DNA from: JAMLHH01 sp037189845
GTDB lineage: Bacteria; Bacteroidota; Bacteroidia; Chitinophagales; JADIYW01
NCBI GenBank assembly: GCA_037189845.1
Contig: JBBCIS010000001.1
Span: 682,001 to 746,000 of the forward strand
DNA: 64,000 nucleotides
Direction: 5' to 3'
In this document: piece by piece, positions 17,310-26,344 of the stretch
Numbering within the stretch: position 1 is the stretch's first letter
Layout: each line of letters begins with the position of its first letter
The notes under the pieces: generated by a model
Seen by the model: only the letters and a program-made list of their open reading frames with translations
The model's database searches: none
What the model was told of the DNA's origin: nothing
Program-made: the position numbers and the translations under genes

Positions 17310-17764
17310 AGAAGATGAAGATATATGAAAACTCTATTTATGACAAAAAAACATCCGGATTGTTTGACTTTTGGGCACATCCCGCCGCGGTAACCAATTA
17401 GTTCAGGCTCACTGACCATCCGTCGAAGTGCGGCGGGCCGGGCTGTCACTGCGGCTTTCCCGATTTCCTGTTGTCATCGGAATGATCCTCCGTTCCATCC
17501 CTTGTGCAGGTGAGGGTTCTGTGAAATTTTGGTGACATTTTTCCCGAAGAAATGTGTCCTTATTGAGTAAATGATAAGAATCTTTCATGTTATTGAATAA
17601 AATCGTATAATAATCAAGTATTTAATGTACCTTTATATTACAGTGGCTTAAGTACATTGGCACTTTAGGTGTGTAGTTATATTCTTAGCAGGATTTTTAG
17701 CTCATATATTTAATTGTTAAACGCGCTTACCTGCTGGATTTTAATAACTGAATTCTAATAGTAA
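17310..17764. other. Intergenic region with GC-rich repeat and leader of the RRM gene
   Basis: No supported gene. The left part (to about 17520) holds the GC-rich repeat listed separately. The right part (17560-17764) is AT-rich and should hold the promoter and a leader for the RRM gene. Near-matches to TAnnTTTG occur (TACCTTTA near 17628), none exact. AGCAGG (17687-17692) and CCTGCT (17730-17735) could pair in the leader. Confidence 0.5.
17381..17520. repeat. GC-rich palindromic intergenic repeat
   Basis: Base composition changes sharply from AT-rich flanks to GC-rich. CCCGCCGC (17381-17388) and GCGGCGGG (17430-17437) are perfect 8-bp inverted arms. Inside lies GGCTCACTGACCATCCGTCG, which resembles the 'cttcgacaggctcagtgacc' type of sequence that recurs between genes in many Bacteroidota genomes (from memory, not searched). 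It is likely a dispersed non-coding repeat; short ORFs through it are not real genes. Confidence 0.5.
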
Positions 17765-18103
17765 ATGAAACTTTACGTATCAAATCTAAGCTTTAGTACC
17801 CAGGAAGATGCTTTAGCTAACTTATTCGCTTCTTACGGAGAAGTAGTATCTGTAAAAATTATTACCGACAGAGAAACCGGTCGTCCACGTGGATTCGGTT
17901 TTGTGGAAATGGGAAGCGCTGAAGAAGGTAATTCGGCAATAGAAGGACTAAACGGACAGGACGTAAACGGAAGAAACATCTCTGTTTCTGAAGCAAAAGA
18001 AAGAACTGACAGACCTTCAGGTGGCGGTGGATTCAATCGTGGTGGTGGAAACCGCAACGGTGGTGGTGGCTACGGAAATTCTGGTGGCTACGGAAGAAGA
18101 TAA
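17765..18103 (+). CDS. RNA-binding protein with one RRM domain
   Basis: A 112-residue protein: one RNA-recognition motif (1-78) and a glycine-rich tail (about 80-112) with RGGGNRNGGGGYG repeats. RNP2 is LYVSNL (3-8) and RNP1 is RGFGFVEM (42-49), with the aromatic residues that stack on RNA bases. This is the short glycine-rich RRM type found in cyanobacteria and Bacteroidota, often cold-induced and thought to act as RNA chaperone. The gene has a long AT-rich leader region and its own terminator. Confidence 0.95.
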   Translation: MKLYVSNLSFSTQEDALANLFASYGEVVSVKIITDRETGRPRGFGFVEMGSAEEGNSAIEGLNGQDVNGRNISVSEAKERTDRPSGGGGFNRGGGNRNGGGGYGNSGGYGRR

Positions 18104-18127
18104 TATTTTTCTGATTCAAATATTACA

Positions 18128-18155
18128 GAGGAGCGGTAATTATTTACTGCTCCTC
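18128..18155 (+). terminator. Terminator of the RRM gene
   Basis: GAGGAGC (18128-18134) pairs with GCTCCTC (18149-18155), with inner GTAA/TTAC pairs, followed by six Ts. Confidence 0.85.
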
Positions 18156-18241
18156 TTTTTTATTGCAAAACGATCATAATATATTTTGGGAAATGCTATT
18201 TGATCTGTAAAAAGTATTAAATTTCATTGAAAGTCAGTCCC

Positions 18242-19084
18242 ATGAAAGGTAAAGTCGTCCTTATTACCGGAGCTACAGCAGGAATCGGTTTGGAAACAGC
18301 TAAAGAATTAGCTCGCAAAGGTGCTCATGTACATTTTATTGCCAGAGATAAAACAAAGGCGATAGGAGTGCGGGAGCTATTGATAAAAGAAGGAAATGGT
18401 CGACCTTCTAATTTCTATATTGCGAATTTGTCCAGCCAGAAATCTATCAGAGCTGTAGTAAAGGAAATTCAGGCTAGCCTACCGGTAATAGATGTGCTGA
18501 TCAATAATGCAGGAGCTGTGTTTGATGATTTTACATTAAGTCCGGAAGGAATTGAGATGACGATTGCAACCAATCATTTTTCGTATTTCCTGTTGAGCAT
18601 GTTATTGCTGGAACAGCTCAAAGCTGCTAAAGAAGGACGGATTGTAAATGTGTCTTCCGGTTCCAACCGACATGGTAAAATCAATCTGGAATCTTTTACA
18701 GACAGCAAAGGATACAATATCATGAGGGCTTATGCTCAATCCAAGCTTGCAAATATTTTATTTACCATTCAGCTGTCTAAGATCCTGAGTGGTACTAATG
18801 TAACAGTGAACTGTCTGCATCCCGGTCGTGTCCGCACAGATATCGGAAAGAAGAATACAGGCTGGTTGGCATCCACTGCATGGAGTCTGTTTTTGAAATT
18901 ATCCAGTATTACAGTTGAAGAAGGAGCAAAGACATCTGTTTTCCTGGCATCTTCACCTGAAGTGAAAGATATTACCGGTAAATATTTCTCAGAGTGTAAG
19001 GTGGATAGCTATAATAAGTCTGCTGATGATGTTGAATTGCAGCAGGTATTATGGGACAAATCACTGGAATTGTGTCCTGTCTGA
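18242..19084 (+). CDS. Short-chain dehydrogenase/reductase (retinol dehydrogenase-like)
   Basis: A 280-residue classical SDR. TGATAGIG (9-16) binds the cofactor, NNAG (88-91) is conserved, Ser138/139 and Y164-x3-K168 (YAQSK) form the catalytic set. HPGRVRTDIG matches the RDH11-14/WWOX-like branch. The R40-type basic residue after strand 2 (ARDKTK) suggests NADP(H). The substrate is unknown. I chose the ATG at 18242; the longer frame starts with an unlikely TTG. It ends 3 bp from the converging small lipoprotein gene. Confidence 0.9.
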   Translation: MKGKVVLITGATAGIGLETAKELARKGAHVHFIARDKTKAIGVRELLIKEGNGRPSNFYIANLSSQKSIRAVVKEIQASLPVIDVLINNAGAVFDDFTLSPEGIEMTIATNHFSYFLLSMLLLEQLKAAKEGRIVNVSSGSNRHGKINLESFTDSKGYNIMRAYAQSKLANILFTIQLSKILSGTNVTVNCLHPGRVRTDIGKKNTGWLASTAWSLFLKLSSITVEEGAKTSVFLASSPEVKDITGKYFSECKVDSYNKSADDVELQQVLWDKSLELCPV

Positions 19085-19087
19085 TCT

Positions 19088-19273
19088 TTAGATTTCCGTA
19101 TTCAGCACGGGCATTTTCTCTAATGAATCCAACAATTTTTCTGCTTCCTGAATAGCTTTGTCAGCATATTCCTCAGTTTTTTGCGGGTCATCGGTAACGA
19201 ATTCCGGCATCTCCTGTTTGGATTTGCAGGAAATAAATATGCAGAAGGATAAAATACAGTACAATAACTTCAT
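19088..19273 (-). CDS. Small predicted lipoprotein
   Basis: A 61-residue protein beginning MKLLYCILSF, with lipobox Phe-Ile-Ser-Cys16, so a mature lipoprotein of about 46 residues. The mature part is acidic with a helical stretch (EEYADKAIQEAEKLLDSLEK). Unknown function. The start at 19273 was chosen because it places the signal peptide correctly. The upstream gene's terminator (19291-19310) lies between them, so it needs its own promoter or read-through. Confidence 0.65.
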   Translation of the reverse strand: MKLLYCILSFCIFISCKSKQEMPEFVTDDPQKTEEYADKAIQEAEKLLDSLEKMPVLNTEI

Positions 19274-19290
19274 ATCTCTAAAATAAAAAA

Positions 19291-19310
19291 CCCTGATCAA
19301 TTGATCAGGG
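19291..19310 (-). terminator. Terminator of the Ala/Glu/Pro-rich lipoprotein gene
   Basis: A perfect 20-bp palindrome with arm CCCTGATCAA, followed in the minus direction by TTTTTTATTTT. Confidence 0.85.
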
Positions 19311-19336
19311 TATATCGCTCGTAATTTTATTACTAA

Positions 19337-19555
19337 TTATTGAGCAGGAGCAGCAGGAGCAGCTTCGCCTTCAGCAGCAGGAGCTACTTCACCTTCAGCA
19401 GGAGCAGCATCAACTGGAGCTACTTCTTCTACTACTGGAGCTTCTTCAACAACTTCAACTGCAGCTTCTTCAACTGGAGCTTCTTCAGTTTGACCACAAG
19501 CAACTACGCCTACAAACATTGCAGCTGCTACGAAAGAATAAAATACTTTTTTCAT
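19337..19555 (-). CDS. Acidic Ala/Glu/Val/Pro-rich small lipoprotein
   Basis: A 72-residue protein with a signal peptide and lipobox ending in Cys20 (VVAC). The mature 52 residues are almost only Ala, Glu, Val and Pro with repeated VEEAPV and APAEGE blocks, so probably unstructured and strongly negative. It may act as a spacer or surface-charge polymer; function unknown. It has the best-formed promoter of the window (19581-19610) and a strong terminator, suggesting high expression. Confidence 0.75.
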   Translation of the reverse strand: MKKVFYSFVAAAMFVGVVACGQTEEAPVEEAAVEVVEEAPVVEEVAPVDAAPAEGEVAPAAEGEAAPAAPAQ

Positions 19556-19580
19556 GACAATTTTTTTAATTGGTTCGTAA

Positions 19581-19610
19581 CAAAGGTATGTTGATTTTTA
19601 ATTCCTACAA
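19581..19610 (-). promoter_or_regulatory. Bacteroidota promoter: TTG, 19-nt spacer, TACCTTTG
   Basis: On the minus strand TTG (19608-19610) and TACCTTTG (19581-19588) are separated by exactly 19 nt, matching both the -33 and -7 elements of the Bacteroidota primary sigma factor. The ATG follows 25 nt later. This is the only site in the window where I see both elements at standard spacing. Confidence 0.75.
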
Positions 19611-19823
19611 GTAGTCGGTTCTTTTTTTTGCAAACATTTAAGATTATTAACCGATTATTAACAAAGTATGCAGCTTTTAGTAACTTTTTGCCTGTAAAGA
19701 CAGGGGTTTTGAATGATTTCAAGAGAATATTTTACCTGAAATCTGTTAAAATTATCGTGCTGCAGAAGATTTAGCTGCTATAAAAAGAATAAAGAAATCT
19801 AAAGGTGAATAGTTGAATGAATT

Positions 19824-20207
19824 TTATTTCTCAGAGTCTCTCTGGTCTGCATCATTTTGTCCTTCCAGCTCGTGAGTGCTTTTGTGATATTTACCTCTCA
19901 ATTCATCGATAACTGTATTTTTCCATAGCTCAACGCCGATGATATACGCAGTCCGGGCAATCATGTGCCCGGCTACCGGAGCGGTAATAATAAGAAAGAA
20001 GATGATGGCAATAACTTTCGTCGTCACAGAAAATTCCGTGAAATAATATGCTGCTGAAAACAATAACAATCCTACACCTAAAGTGGCTGCTTTAATAGTT
20101 ACGGATAGTCTTAGATAGAAGTCCGGCATTCTTAAGATGCCATAAGCTGCCACCAGAATAAACAGTGAGCCGATAGTGCTTAATACCATGATTACAATGT
20201 CAGTCAT
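19824..20207 (-). CDS. mrpG: Mrp Na+/H+ antiporter subunit G
   Basis: A 127-residue membrane protein with three helices and the MnhG pattern GSLFILVAAYGILRMPDFYLRL. The tail is hydrophilic and charged. It is the last gene of the mrpABCDEFG operon; its ATG overlaps the end of mrpF by 8 bp. MrpG is a small accessory subunit in the membrane complex that exchanges Na+ for H+. Confidence 0.93.
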   Translation of the reverse strand: MTDIVIMVLSTIGSLFILVAAYGILRMPDFYLRLSVTIKAATLGVGLLLFSAAYYFTEFSVTTKVIAIIFFLIITAPVAGHMIARTAYIIGVELWKNTVIDELRGKYHKSTHELEGQNDADQRDSEK

Positions 20208-20475
20208 CTGTATTTCTTTTTTCTAAATAATATGAAAATGCAACAGTGCCAAGGAACGCAATCAGGGCAAGGATCATAGCATCGTCTAAAAAATTTGATT
20301 TTTTAGAAATGATACTGAATATTCCTATTACCCCAACACCTATTGTGATGATCAGATCCAAGGAAATGACTCTGTCGACTATCTGTGGACCCAGCAAAAA
20401 TCTGATGAACACAAATATAATAGCCAGACAAAGCATCGGCATGATAACGTATATGAGATATGTTTCTAAGCTCAT
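20200..20475 (-). CDS. mrpF: Mrp Na+/H+ antiporter subunit F
   Basis: A 91-residue protein with three hydrophobic helices and the family stretch GPQIVDRVISLDLI, normal length for MrpF. It overlaps mrpE by 4 bp and mrpG by 8 bp, so translation is probably coupled. Confidence 0.93.
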   Translation of the reverse strand: MSLETYLIYVIMPMLCLAIIFVFIRFLLGPQIVDRVISLDLIITIGVGVIGIFSIISKKSNFLDDAMILALIAFLGTVAFSYYLEKRNTDD

Positions 20476-20948
20476 CGTATGATTTCTAATAGTTTTTTCT
20501 CAGTACCTTCTTTCATCTGCTGGATAAATTTTTCTTTATCCTTCAGGTACATCACATGAATATATATCGTAGAGCGGTCATCGCTGAGGTCTATCACCAT
20601 AGTACCGGGAGTCAGAGCGATGATATTGCAGAGCATTGTGATTTCAAAATCTGTTTTGGCATCCAGCGGATAAGCTATGATTCCCGGACTGGAAAATAAT
20701 CTGGGAGTTAATAAGTCGAAGGTGACTAAAAAATTTGCTTTGAGCATGTCATAGATAAAATATAGTATGAATGCTATTATTTTAGGAACTCTTAAAAAGT
20801 ATTGAGTCTGATTTCCCGTACGTTCAATTACCCATAGAATGCCAAAGCCTAAAACAAAACCGAACACGAAATTGATATAATTCAGGTGTCCGGTAAGTGC
20901 CACCCAGACGAAGGAAAGTAATAGATTGAGTAGTAGGTGCGTAATCAT
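20472..20948 (-). CDS. mrpE: Mrp Na+/H+ antiporter subunit E
   Basis: A 158-residue protein with N-terminal membrane helices and a cytoplasmic C-terminal domain. LTPGTMVIDLSDDRSTIYIHVM is the conserved MrpE segment. It sits 4 bp after mrpD and overlaps mrpF by 4 bp. Confidence 0.93.
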   Translation of the reverse strand: MITHLLLNLLLSFVWVALTGHLNYINFVFGFVLGFGILWVIERTGNQTQYFLRVPKIIAFILYFIYDMLKANFLVTFDLLTPRLFSSPGIIAYPLDAKTDFEITMLCNIIALTPGTMVIDLSDDRSTIYIHVMYLKDKEKFIQQMKEGTEKKLLEIIR

Positions 20949-20952
20949 ACTT

Positions 20953-22464
20953 TTATATTTTTTTTCCTAAAACTGATTCAATGTAAAGTGTAGGGTTCAT
21001 CATTTCATTTGCAATTCTGTCCGTGATTTCAAGAATACTGCCCGCATTCAGACCTATAATCAGAGAAATTGCAGCTAGGAAAACAATTGGTAATACCAAT
21101 GAAATCTTTTCCGTAACAGATAAAGGCTTGAACTTGTCGACTTCTTCAGGATTGGGCTTTGGGAGCTCTTTCCAGAAAACTTCAGCCCATACCTTGGCAA
21201 TTAATATTAAAGTAATAAAACTAGCAAAAATGATGGCTGCCAGCACAAGGTATTTTCCTTGCGCCACGGACTCGGTTACCAGATGTATTTTAGGCCAGAA
21301 TCCCGAAAGTGGAGGAATTCCTGCCAAAGAAAACATGATGACAGCCATGACCAGAGACAACTTGGGATAATCTTTATATAAGCCTCCTAGTCTGCGTAAA
21401 TCCGTACTTGCTCTGATTTTGTAGATAATTCCGGTCATCATAAACAGGTTGCTTTTGATAATGATGTCGTGGATCAGATAAAATACGATCCCCGAAAAAG
21501 CCAATGTGCTGTACAAGCCCATTCCCGCTATCAGATAGCCTATATGACAGACGATCAGATAAGAGAACATCCTTCTGATGCTTTTCTTATTGATGGCACC
21601 TAAAGCTCCTGTAATCATGGTGGTGATAGCAATAACACTGAAGAATTGCAGCATGAACTGATCCGGCTGAAAAATGATGGTGAAAACTCTTAATAGCGCA
21701 TATATCCCCATTTTGGTAAGCAAGCCACCAAAAATTGCAGCTATTGCAGACGGCGGGGTATGGTAAGAAGAGGGAAGCCAGAAATATAAAGGGAATACAG
21801 CTGATTTGATCCCGAATCCAATAAAGAACAGGAGAGAAGTAACCTGGACCAATCCCTGATTTTCTATATTTTTTACTTTTAATCCTAAATCAGCAATGTT
21901 TAAGCTTCCTGTCAATCCGTATAAAATACCTATTGCGGTCAAAAAAATGACCGATGCCAGCATATTCATGGCGATATACTTAACTGCTGCTTCCATCTGC
22001 ATTCTTTTTCCTCCCAGAGTTAAGAGTACAAAAGATGAGATAATCACAATCTCAAACCATACATACATGTTGAATATATCACCTGTCAGGAATGTCCCGC
22101 AGAGCCCCATGAGCAGGAAATGATAGATCGAGAAGTAGCCGTATTTGATTCGGCTGTCACCGATGGCAGAAGTTGAAAAAATACTCACCGCAAATCCTAC
22201 GAGACAGGTCAGCAGCACCATAACTGTACTGAGTGTGTCCGATACGAATGTGATGCCGTAAGGAGGCTTCCAGTTGCCTGCAAAAACTACAATAGAACCC
22301 CAGTTCCAGTTTAAGCCAAAAATCATAACGCTGAAAAGTAATGCAACCGTTGAGCCTAATATGCTGATGAGCTTTTGCGGGCCTGCTTTCTGCCACAAAA
22401 GCAGGCAGATCACCGCAGTAATCATGTGAATAAGAATGGGAGATAATAAGATATTGGCTGTCAT
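20953..22464 (-). CDS. mrpD: Mrp Na+/H+ antiporter subunit D
   Basis: A 503-residue membrane protein of the NuoL/M/N-like proton-channel family with about 14 helices. It has the conserved FxxWFEIVIISSFVLL glutamate helix and the lysine helix HTPPSAIAAIFGGLLTKMGIYALLR typical of MrpD. It forms one of the two ion-translocating antiporter-like modules. The start overlaps mrpC by 4 bp. Confidence 0.95.
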   Translation of the reverse strand: MTANILLSPILIHMITAVICLLLWQKAGPQKLISILGSTVALLFSVMIFGLNWNWGSIVVFAGNWKPPYGITFVSDTLSTVMVLLTCLVGFAVSIFSTSAIGDSRIKYGYFSIYHFLLMGLCGTFLTGDIFNMYVWFEIVIISSFVLLTLGGKRMQMEAAVKYIAMNMLASVIFLTAIGILYGLTGSLNIADLGLKVKNIENQGLVQVTSLLFFIGFGIKSAVFPLYFWLPSSYHTPPSAIAAIFGGLLTKMGIYALLRVFTIIFQPDQFMLQFFSVIAITTMITGALGAINKKSIRRMFSYLIVCHIGYLIAGMGLYSTLAFSGIVFYLIHDIIIKSNLFMMTGIIYKIRASTDLRRLGGLYKDYPKLSLVMAVIMFSLAGIPPLSGFWPKIHLVTESVAQGKYLVLAAIIFASFITLILIAKVWAEVFWKELPKPNPEEVDKFKPLSVTEKISLVLPIVFLAAISLIIGLNAGSILEITDRIANEMMNPTLYIESVLGKKI

Positions 22465-22814
22465 ATATCCTTGTCTTGTACATTTAATGAATCCAAATCG
22501 TCAGATCCTGTATTGGCGTAAACTTTTTTCAATAAAATAATCGCAAATGATTGTAAGCCGAAACTGATAACAATAGCAGTCAAAATCAATGATTGGGGCA
22601 CCGGGTCCGCATACGAGCCTAAGAATACTTTCTCTGCTTCATCAATAATAGGCGGTTGTCCTTTGGCTAAATCTCCCATCAGGAAGATCAGTATATTAGC
22701 TCCATTTCCTAATAAAAGTAATCCCAGCAGCAATTTTACCATGCTTCTTCTGAACATCATATAAATGCCGGAAGAATATAAAAGTCCTACTAACAAAACC
22801 AGCAATAGCTCCAT
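22461..22814 (-). CDS. mrpC: Mrp Na+/H+ antiporter subunit C
   Basis: A 117-residue NuoK-like protein with three helices, including LLYSSGIYMMFRRSMVKLLL and a conserved QSLILTAIVI segment. It overlaps mrpB by 1 bp and mrpD by 4 bp. Confidence 0.94.
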   Translation of the reverse strand: MELLLVLLVGLLYSSGIYMMFRRSMVKLLLGLLLLGNGANILIFLMGDLAKGQPPIIDEAEKVFLGSYADPVPQSLILTAIVISFGLQSFAIILLKKVYANTGSDDLDSLNVQDKDI

Positions 22815-23224
22815 TATACACTTTCTGAAATGGTGAACAATATGGTTAATGTCACGCCGATGACTACAAAATACACTCCGATGTCAAAAAACAGAGCAGT
22901 GCCTACAGATCCGATCACGGCAATCGGATCATCCATCCATAAGCCTGTCATAAAAGGTTCTCCGAAAAATACAGGCAACATACCACTAAGTATAGAGATA
23001 GAAAGGCCAATCGGTATCAGAAATCCCGGAAGATAGACGAAGAGTGACTTGGTACTTTTAACACCGTATGCAAATGAATGCAGTACAAATGCAATAGCTG
23101 CTATCAGCCCGCCCACAAATCCTCCACCGGAATAATAATGCCCTCTAAGCAGCACAAATATCGAGAACAACAGCAGTAGCGGAAGCAGATAAGTCGTAGC
23201 AGTTCTTAATATAATAGATTTCAT
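22814..23224 (-). CDS. mrpB: Mrp Na+/H+ antiporter subunit B
   Basis: A 136-residue MnhB-domain protein with four helices and the family segment LRGHYYSGGGFVGGLIAA. It follows mrpA after 18 bp and shares one base with mrpC. Confidence 0.94.
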   Translation of the reverse strand: MKSIILRTATTYLLPLLLLFSIFVLLRGHYYSGGGFVGGLIAAIAFVLHSFAYGVKSTKSLFVYLPGFLIPIGLSISILSGMLPVFFGEPFMTGLWMDDPIAVIGSVGTALFFDIGVYFVVIGVTLTILFTISESV

Positions 23225-23242
23225 CTTTTTACCGGATTATGA

Positions 23243-25549
23243 TTATTCAATTTTACTTTCAGCAGTTCTGTATTTCAACAGACCATATACGCCTATTGCA
23301 GCTATTGAAAGAACAATAGTCTCTACCAGTGTGTCAAATCCTCTGAAATCGACAAGTATTACATTCACCACATTTTTACCTTTAGCCAGTAAATAGGCAT
23401 TTTCAGCGTAAAACTTACTGATCTCCTTGTTAGCAGGATGTACCAAAGCTTGTAGCGTAATCAAGGCAATCAATGTCCCGAATGCTGCGGAAATTAATCC
23501 GTCTCTGATCTGAATCGGCCGTCTGCTTTTTTTGATATAGCTCGGTAATTTGAAGAGCACAAGCACGAATAATACAACTGTCAGCGTGTCAATAGTAAAC
23601 TGGGTCATCGCCAGGTCGGGAGCACCGTAGAATACAAAAATCAGACAGATACAATACCCGATGATACTCAGACAAGCTATGGCTGTCAGCCTGGAATGCG
23701 TAGCTACAGTCATAACAGTCGCCACTACCATGATCAGAAATACTACAAGCTCATATATTCTGAATTCAGAGAGACCTTCAGTATTAACTTGTAACGGTAC
23801 ACTTGCAAATAATCTGTATCCAACCAATGCGGTTGTGAAAAACACAATTGCCAGAATGTATATCCTTAAGTAGCCATTGTGCATGATTTTGGTATATCCA
23901 TATGCAAAGGATTTGAATGAACCAATGAATTTTTGAACCAGATATTTCGGAGAATATTGATCAAACTGATCAATGAAAGTAACTGAAGACGTTTTTGGTT
24001 TTCTGATAAAATATAAAATTCCACCTGAAATAATAGTTGCAGCACTTAATCCCAGTACCAGATTAAATCCATGCCAGATTTTCAGATGCATATCCACATC
24101 TATTCCGGCAATCGTGTTGGCTGCTTTTCTGAGAATCATTTCCTGTGCCAGCAGCGGGAAAAGTCCGAACACAATACCAATGATCCCCAGTATTAATGGT
24201 GGAACATATAGCGACGGAGTAGGAAGATGCAATCTCTTGTATTGTTCAGTATAGGCTCCTGTAAATGGCTTGATTCCGGCTAAAAATCCGGCATACATCA
24301 GCAGTATATTTGTCAGGAAAGCTACTCCGGTTAAAATTAATGGAAACCATCCTGTTGTGTGGAGGGTGGATTCATAGATTAAATCTTTGCCGATGAATCC
24401 GAATGTAAGTGGAATACCTGCATTGGATAAAGCCGCCAGCACACCTGCAATTCCAAGTACAGGCATGATTTTTTGCAAACCGGATAATTGAGTGATATTT
24501 CTGGTATGTACGCTGTGATCAATCGTTCCGGTAATCATGAACAGAGCAGCCTTGTATAAGGCATGTATGAGAATGAAGGTTGCAACAGCCTGGATTGCCT
24601 GATTGCTACCGATACCCAATAAAAATACCATCATTCCCAAAGCTGCAATAGTAGAATAAGCCAGAATGCTTTTTAAATCTATTCTGAATAATGAATGAAT
24701 GGCGGCATATACCATGGTAATGCCTCCGACTATCATTAGTGTGTGATTCCAGACAGGAGTGTCTCCTAAAATAGGTGTTAATCTTGCTAAGAGATATATA
24801 CCCGCCTTTACCATAGTTGCAGAGTGCAGGTAAGCTGAGACAGGCGTTGGTGCTTTCATGGCACCGGGAAGCCAGAAATGAAATGGAAACTGAGCAGATT
24901 TGGTAAATGCTCCGCCAAATATAAAAATGGCTATCAGTGGATAAAGAGGACTGCTTTTTATATCATAGGAGCTGTTCAGCATTTCATATAAAGAGTATGT
25001 GCCGGAAATGTTTCCCAGGCAAATAGCCCCGGCCATCAAAAAGAATCCGCCAAGCCCGGTAACTCCAAGCGCTAATAATGCGCTTTTTCTTGATTCTTCA
25101 TTGTTATTATCGAAACCGATCAGAAAAAAGGATGAAATGCTGGTTAATTCCCAGAAGATAAACATTGTCAGTATATTATCTGAAAGAACTAAACCTAACA
25201 TTGAACCCATGAATATGCTCAGATAACAGAAAAATCTATTGATATACTCGTGTCCTTTGAGATAGGAGGCTGCGTAAAAATAAACGAGTGTACCAATTCC
25301 TGTTATCAGCAATGCAAACAAGGAAGACAGACCATCCAGTTTGAAATCGAATGAAATACCAAGCTGAGGTATCCAGGAATTTCGAAACCAGTAATCGCCG
25401 GATTCAAGCCCCTGAATAAATGTACTGAAGAAAAGAAAAAGGGAAAAAGGAAAAAGAGATAGCCATTTAAATGCACTGCTTCTTAGATACTTTCCTATAA
25501 ATAGTATAAATATTGATAATATAAAGCTGGATAAGATAGCAAAGGTCAT
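23243..25549 (-). CDS. mrpA: Mrp Na+/H+ antiporter subunit A
   Basis: A 768-residue subunit and first gene of the operon. The N-terminal two thirds is a NuoL-like antiporter module with the FWELTSISSFFLIG glutamate helix and HFWLPGAMKAPTPVSAYLHS. The C-terminal part (about 570-768) is the MbhD/MbhE-like region with VFYGAPDLAMTQFTIDTLTVV, typical of long MrpA. With B to G it makes the complete seven-subunit complex that expels Na+ in exchange for H+. About 285 AT-rich bases upstream have no gene and should hold the promoter; only a near-match TATCTTTA to the -7 motif was seen there. Confidence 0.96.
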   Translation of the reverse strand: MTFAILSSFILSIFILFIGKYLRSSAFKWLSLFPFSLFLFFSTFIQGLESGDYWFRNSWIPQLGISFDFKLDGLSSLFALLITGIGTLVYFYAASYLKGHEYINRFFCYLSIFMGSMLGLVLSDNILTMFIFWELTSISSFFLIGFDNNNEESRKSALLALGVTGLGGFFLMAGAICLGNISGTYSLYEMLNSSYDIKSSPLYPLIAIFIFGGAFTKSAQFPFHFWLPGAMKAPTPVSAYLHSATMVKAGIYLLARLTPILGDTPVWNHTLMIVGGITMVYAAIHSLFRIDLKSILAYSTIAALGMMVFLLGIGSNQAIQAVATFILIHALYKAALFMITGTIDHSVHTRNITQLSGLQKIMPVLGIAGVLAALSNAGIPLTFGFIGKDLIYESTLHTTGWFPLILTGVAFLTNILLMYAGFLAGIKPFTGAYTEQYKRLHLPTPSLYVPPLILGIIGIVFGLFPLLAQEMILRKAANTIAGIDVDMHLKIWHGFNLVLGLSAATIISGGILYFIRKPKTSSVTFIDQFDQYSPKYLVQKFIGSFKSFAYGYTKIMHNGYLRIYILAIVFFTTALVGYRLFASVPLQVNTEGLSEFRIYELVVFLIMVVATVMTVATHSRLTAIACLSIIGYCICLIFVFYGAPDLAMTQFTIDTLTVVLFVLVLFKLPSYIKKSRRPIQIRDGLISAAFGTLIALITLQALVHPANKEISKFYAENAYLLAKGKNVVNVILVDFRGFDTLVETIVLSIAAIGVYGLLKYRTAESKIE

Positions 25550-25782
25550 CTACGAAGTGTTTTTCATTTTATGGTCTTTGGAATTTTCTAAAGATATGAA
25601 AAAACAGAGGGTTTTGAAAATGGCGATTTGATAATTTTCAAGGTTTTCGTAAAAATCTGATTGTTTAGGTGTTTGTTTTATGTTATCGTTAAAAATTCAG
25701 CTATTTTTTAGATATTTTAAATTGTTCTTAAATATGATGAATATCAGAATATAGTATTGGTTCCGATATGGTATATACATAA

Positions 25783-25815
25783 AAAAGTCCGGCTCAGTCA
25801 ATGAACCGGACTTTT
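25783..25815 (-). terminator. Terminator of the DUF3817 gene
   Basis: AAAAGTCCGG (25783-25792) and CCGGACTTTT (25806-25815) form a perfect 10-bp stem, with T-runs on both sides. Confidence 0.85.
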
Positions 25816-25835
25816 AGGCTATTGCTTATTAAAAC

Positions 25836-26129
25836 TTACAGCTGGGCTTTCAGTTCTTTATCGAAGATAAATGCTCCGAATGGAATCAAAGAAAGTACGA
25901 ATCCTTTCGCTGAAAACTTAGTATCCCATTTGTAAGTGCTGTGGCAAAGGTATAGCCAGATCACAAATGCGACAGTCAGTCCGCCGTGAATTCTTCCTAC
26001 CCAGGATACATATTCAGGCATATCTGCAAAATATTTTAAAGGCATCGCTATGCCCAGAAGAATGAGATAAGAAATACCTTCCAATATCGCAATAAGACTG
26101 AATTGCTTTAAAAGACTTTTATTTTCCAT
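25836..26129 (-). CDS. DUF3817 membrane protein
   Basis: A 97-residue protein with three hydrophobic helices. The opening FSLIAILEGISYLILLGIAMPLKY and the middle VGRIHGGLTVAFVIWL are the DUF3817 pattern (a small inner-membrane family of unknown role). Monocistronic with its own terminator, and not part of the mrp operon. Confidence 0.88.
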   Translation of the reverse strand: MENKSLLKQFSLIAILEGISYLILLGIAMPLKYFADMPEYVSWVGRIHGGLTVAFVIWLYLCHSTYKWDTKFSAKGFVLSLIPFGAFIFDKELKAQL

Positions 26130-26318
26130 AATTGTCAGTTTGACACTGCGAAGTAACCAACCTTTGAGGCAATCCTGAAATCTTTCGTGTCAACAAATCG
26201 TCAATTATTGAAAATCCTATTTGTCTGGTGCACTAATTAGAGCCATTATAAATTACCCTGTATTGACCTTTGGTATAATAATTCAGACAGTGTTTACAAT
26301 AACTTTAAAAGCAAAACT

Positions 26319-26326
26319 TAAATTTG
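26319..26326 (+). promoter_or_regulatory. Candidate -7 element (TAAATTTG) for the mqnE operon
   Basis: TAAATTTG matches TAnnTTTG, 18 nt before the ATG at 26345. No exact TTG lies at -33 spacing; TTTA at 26293-26296 is the nearest candidate. Confidence 0.45.
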
Positions 26327-26344
26327 TATGTTATATATCTAATT

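Noticed and set aside
17144..17449. 101-residue minus-strand frame at the start of the YyaL-type gene
   Set aside because: Overlaps the real gene in another frame and uses the GC-rich repeat as its N terminus.
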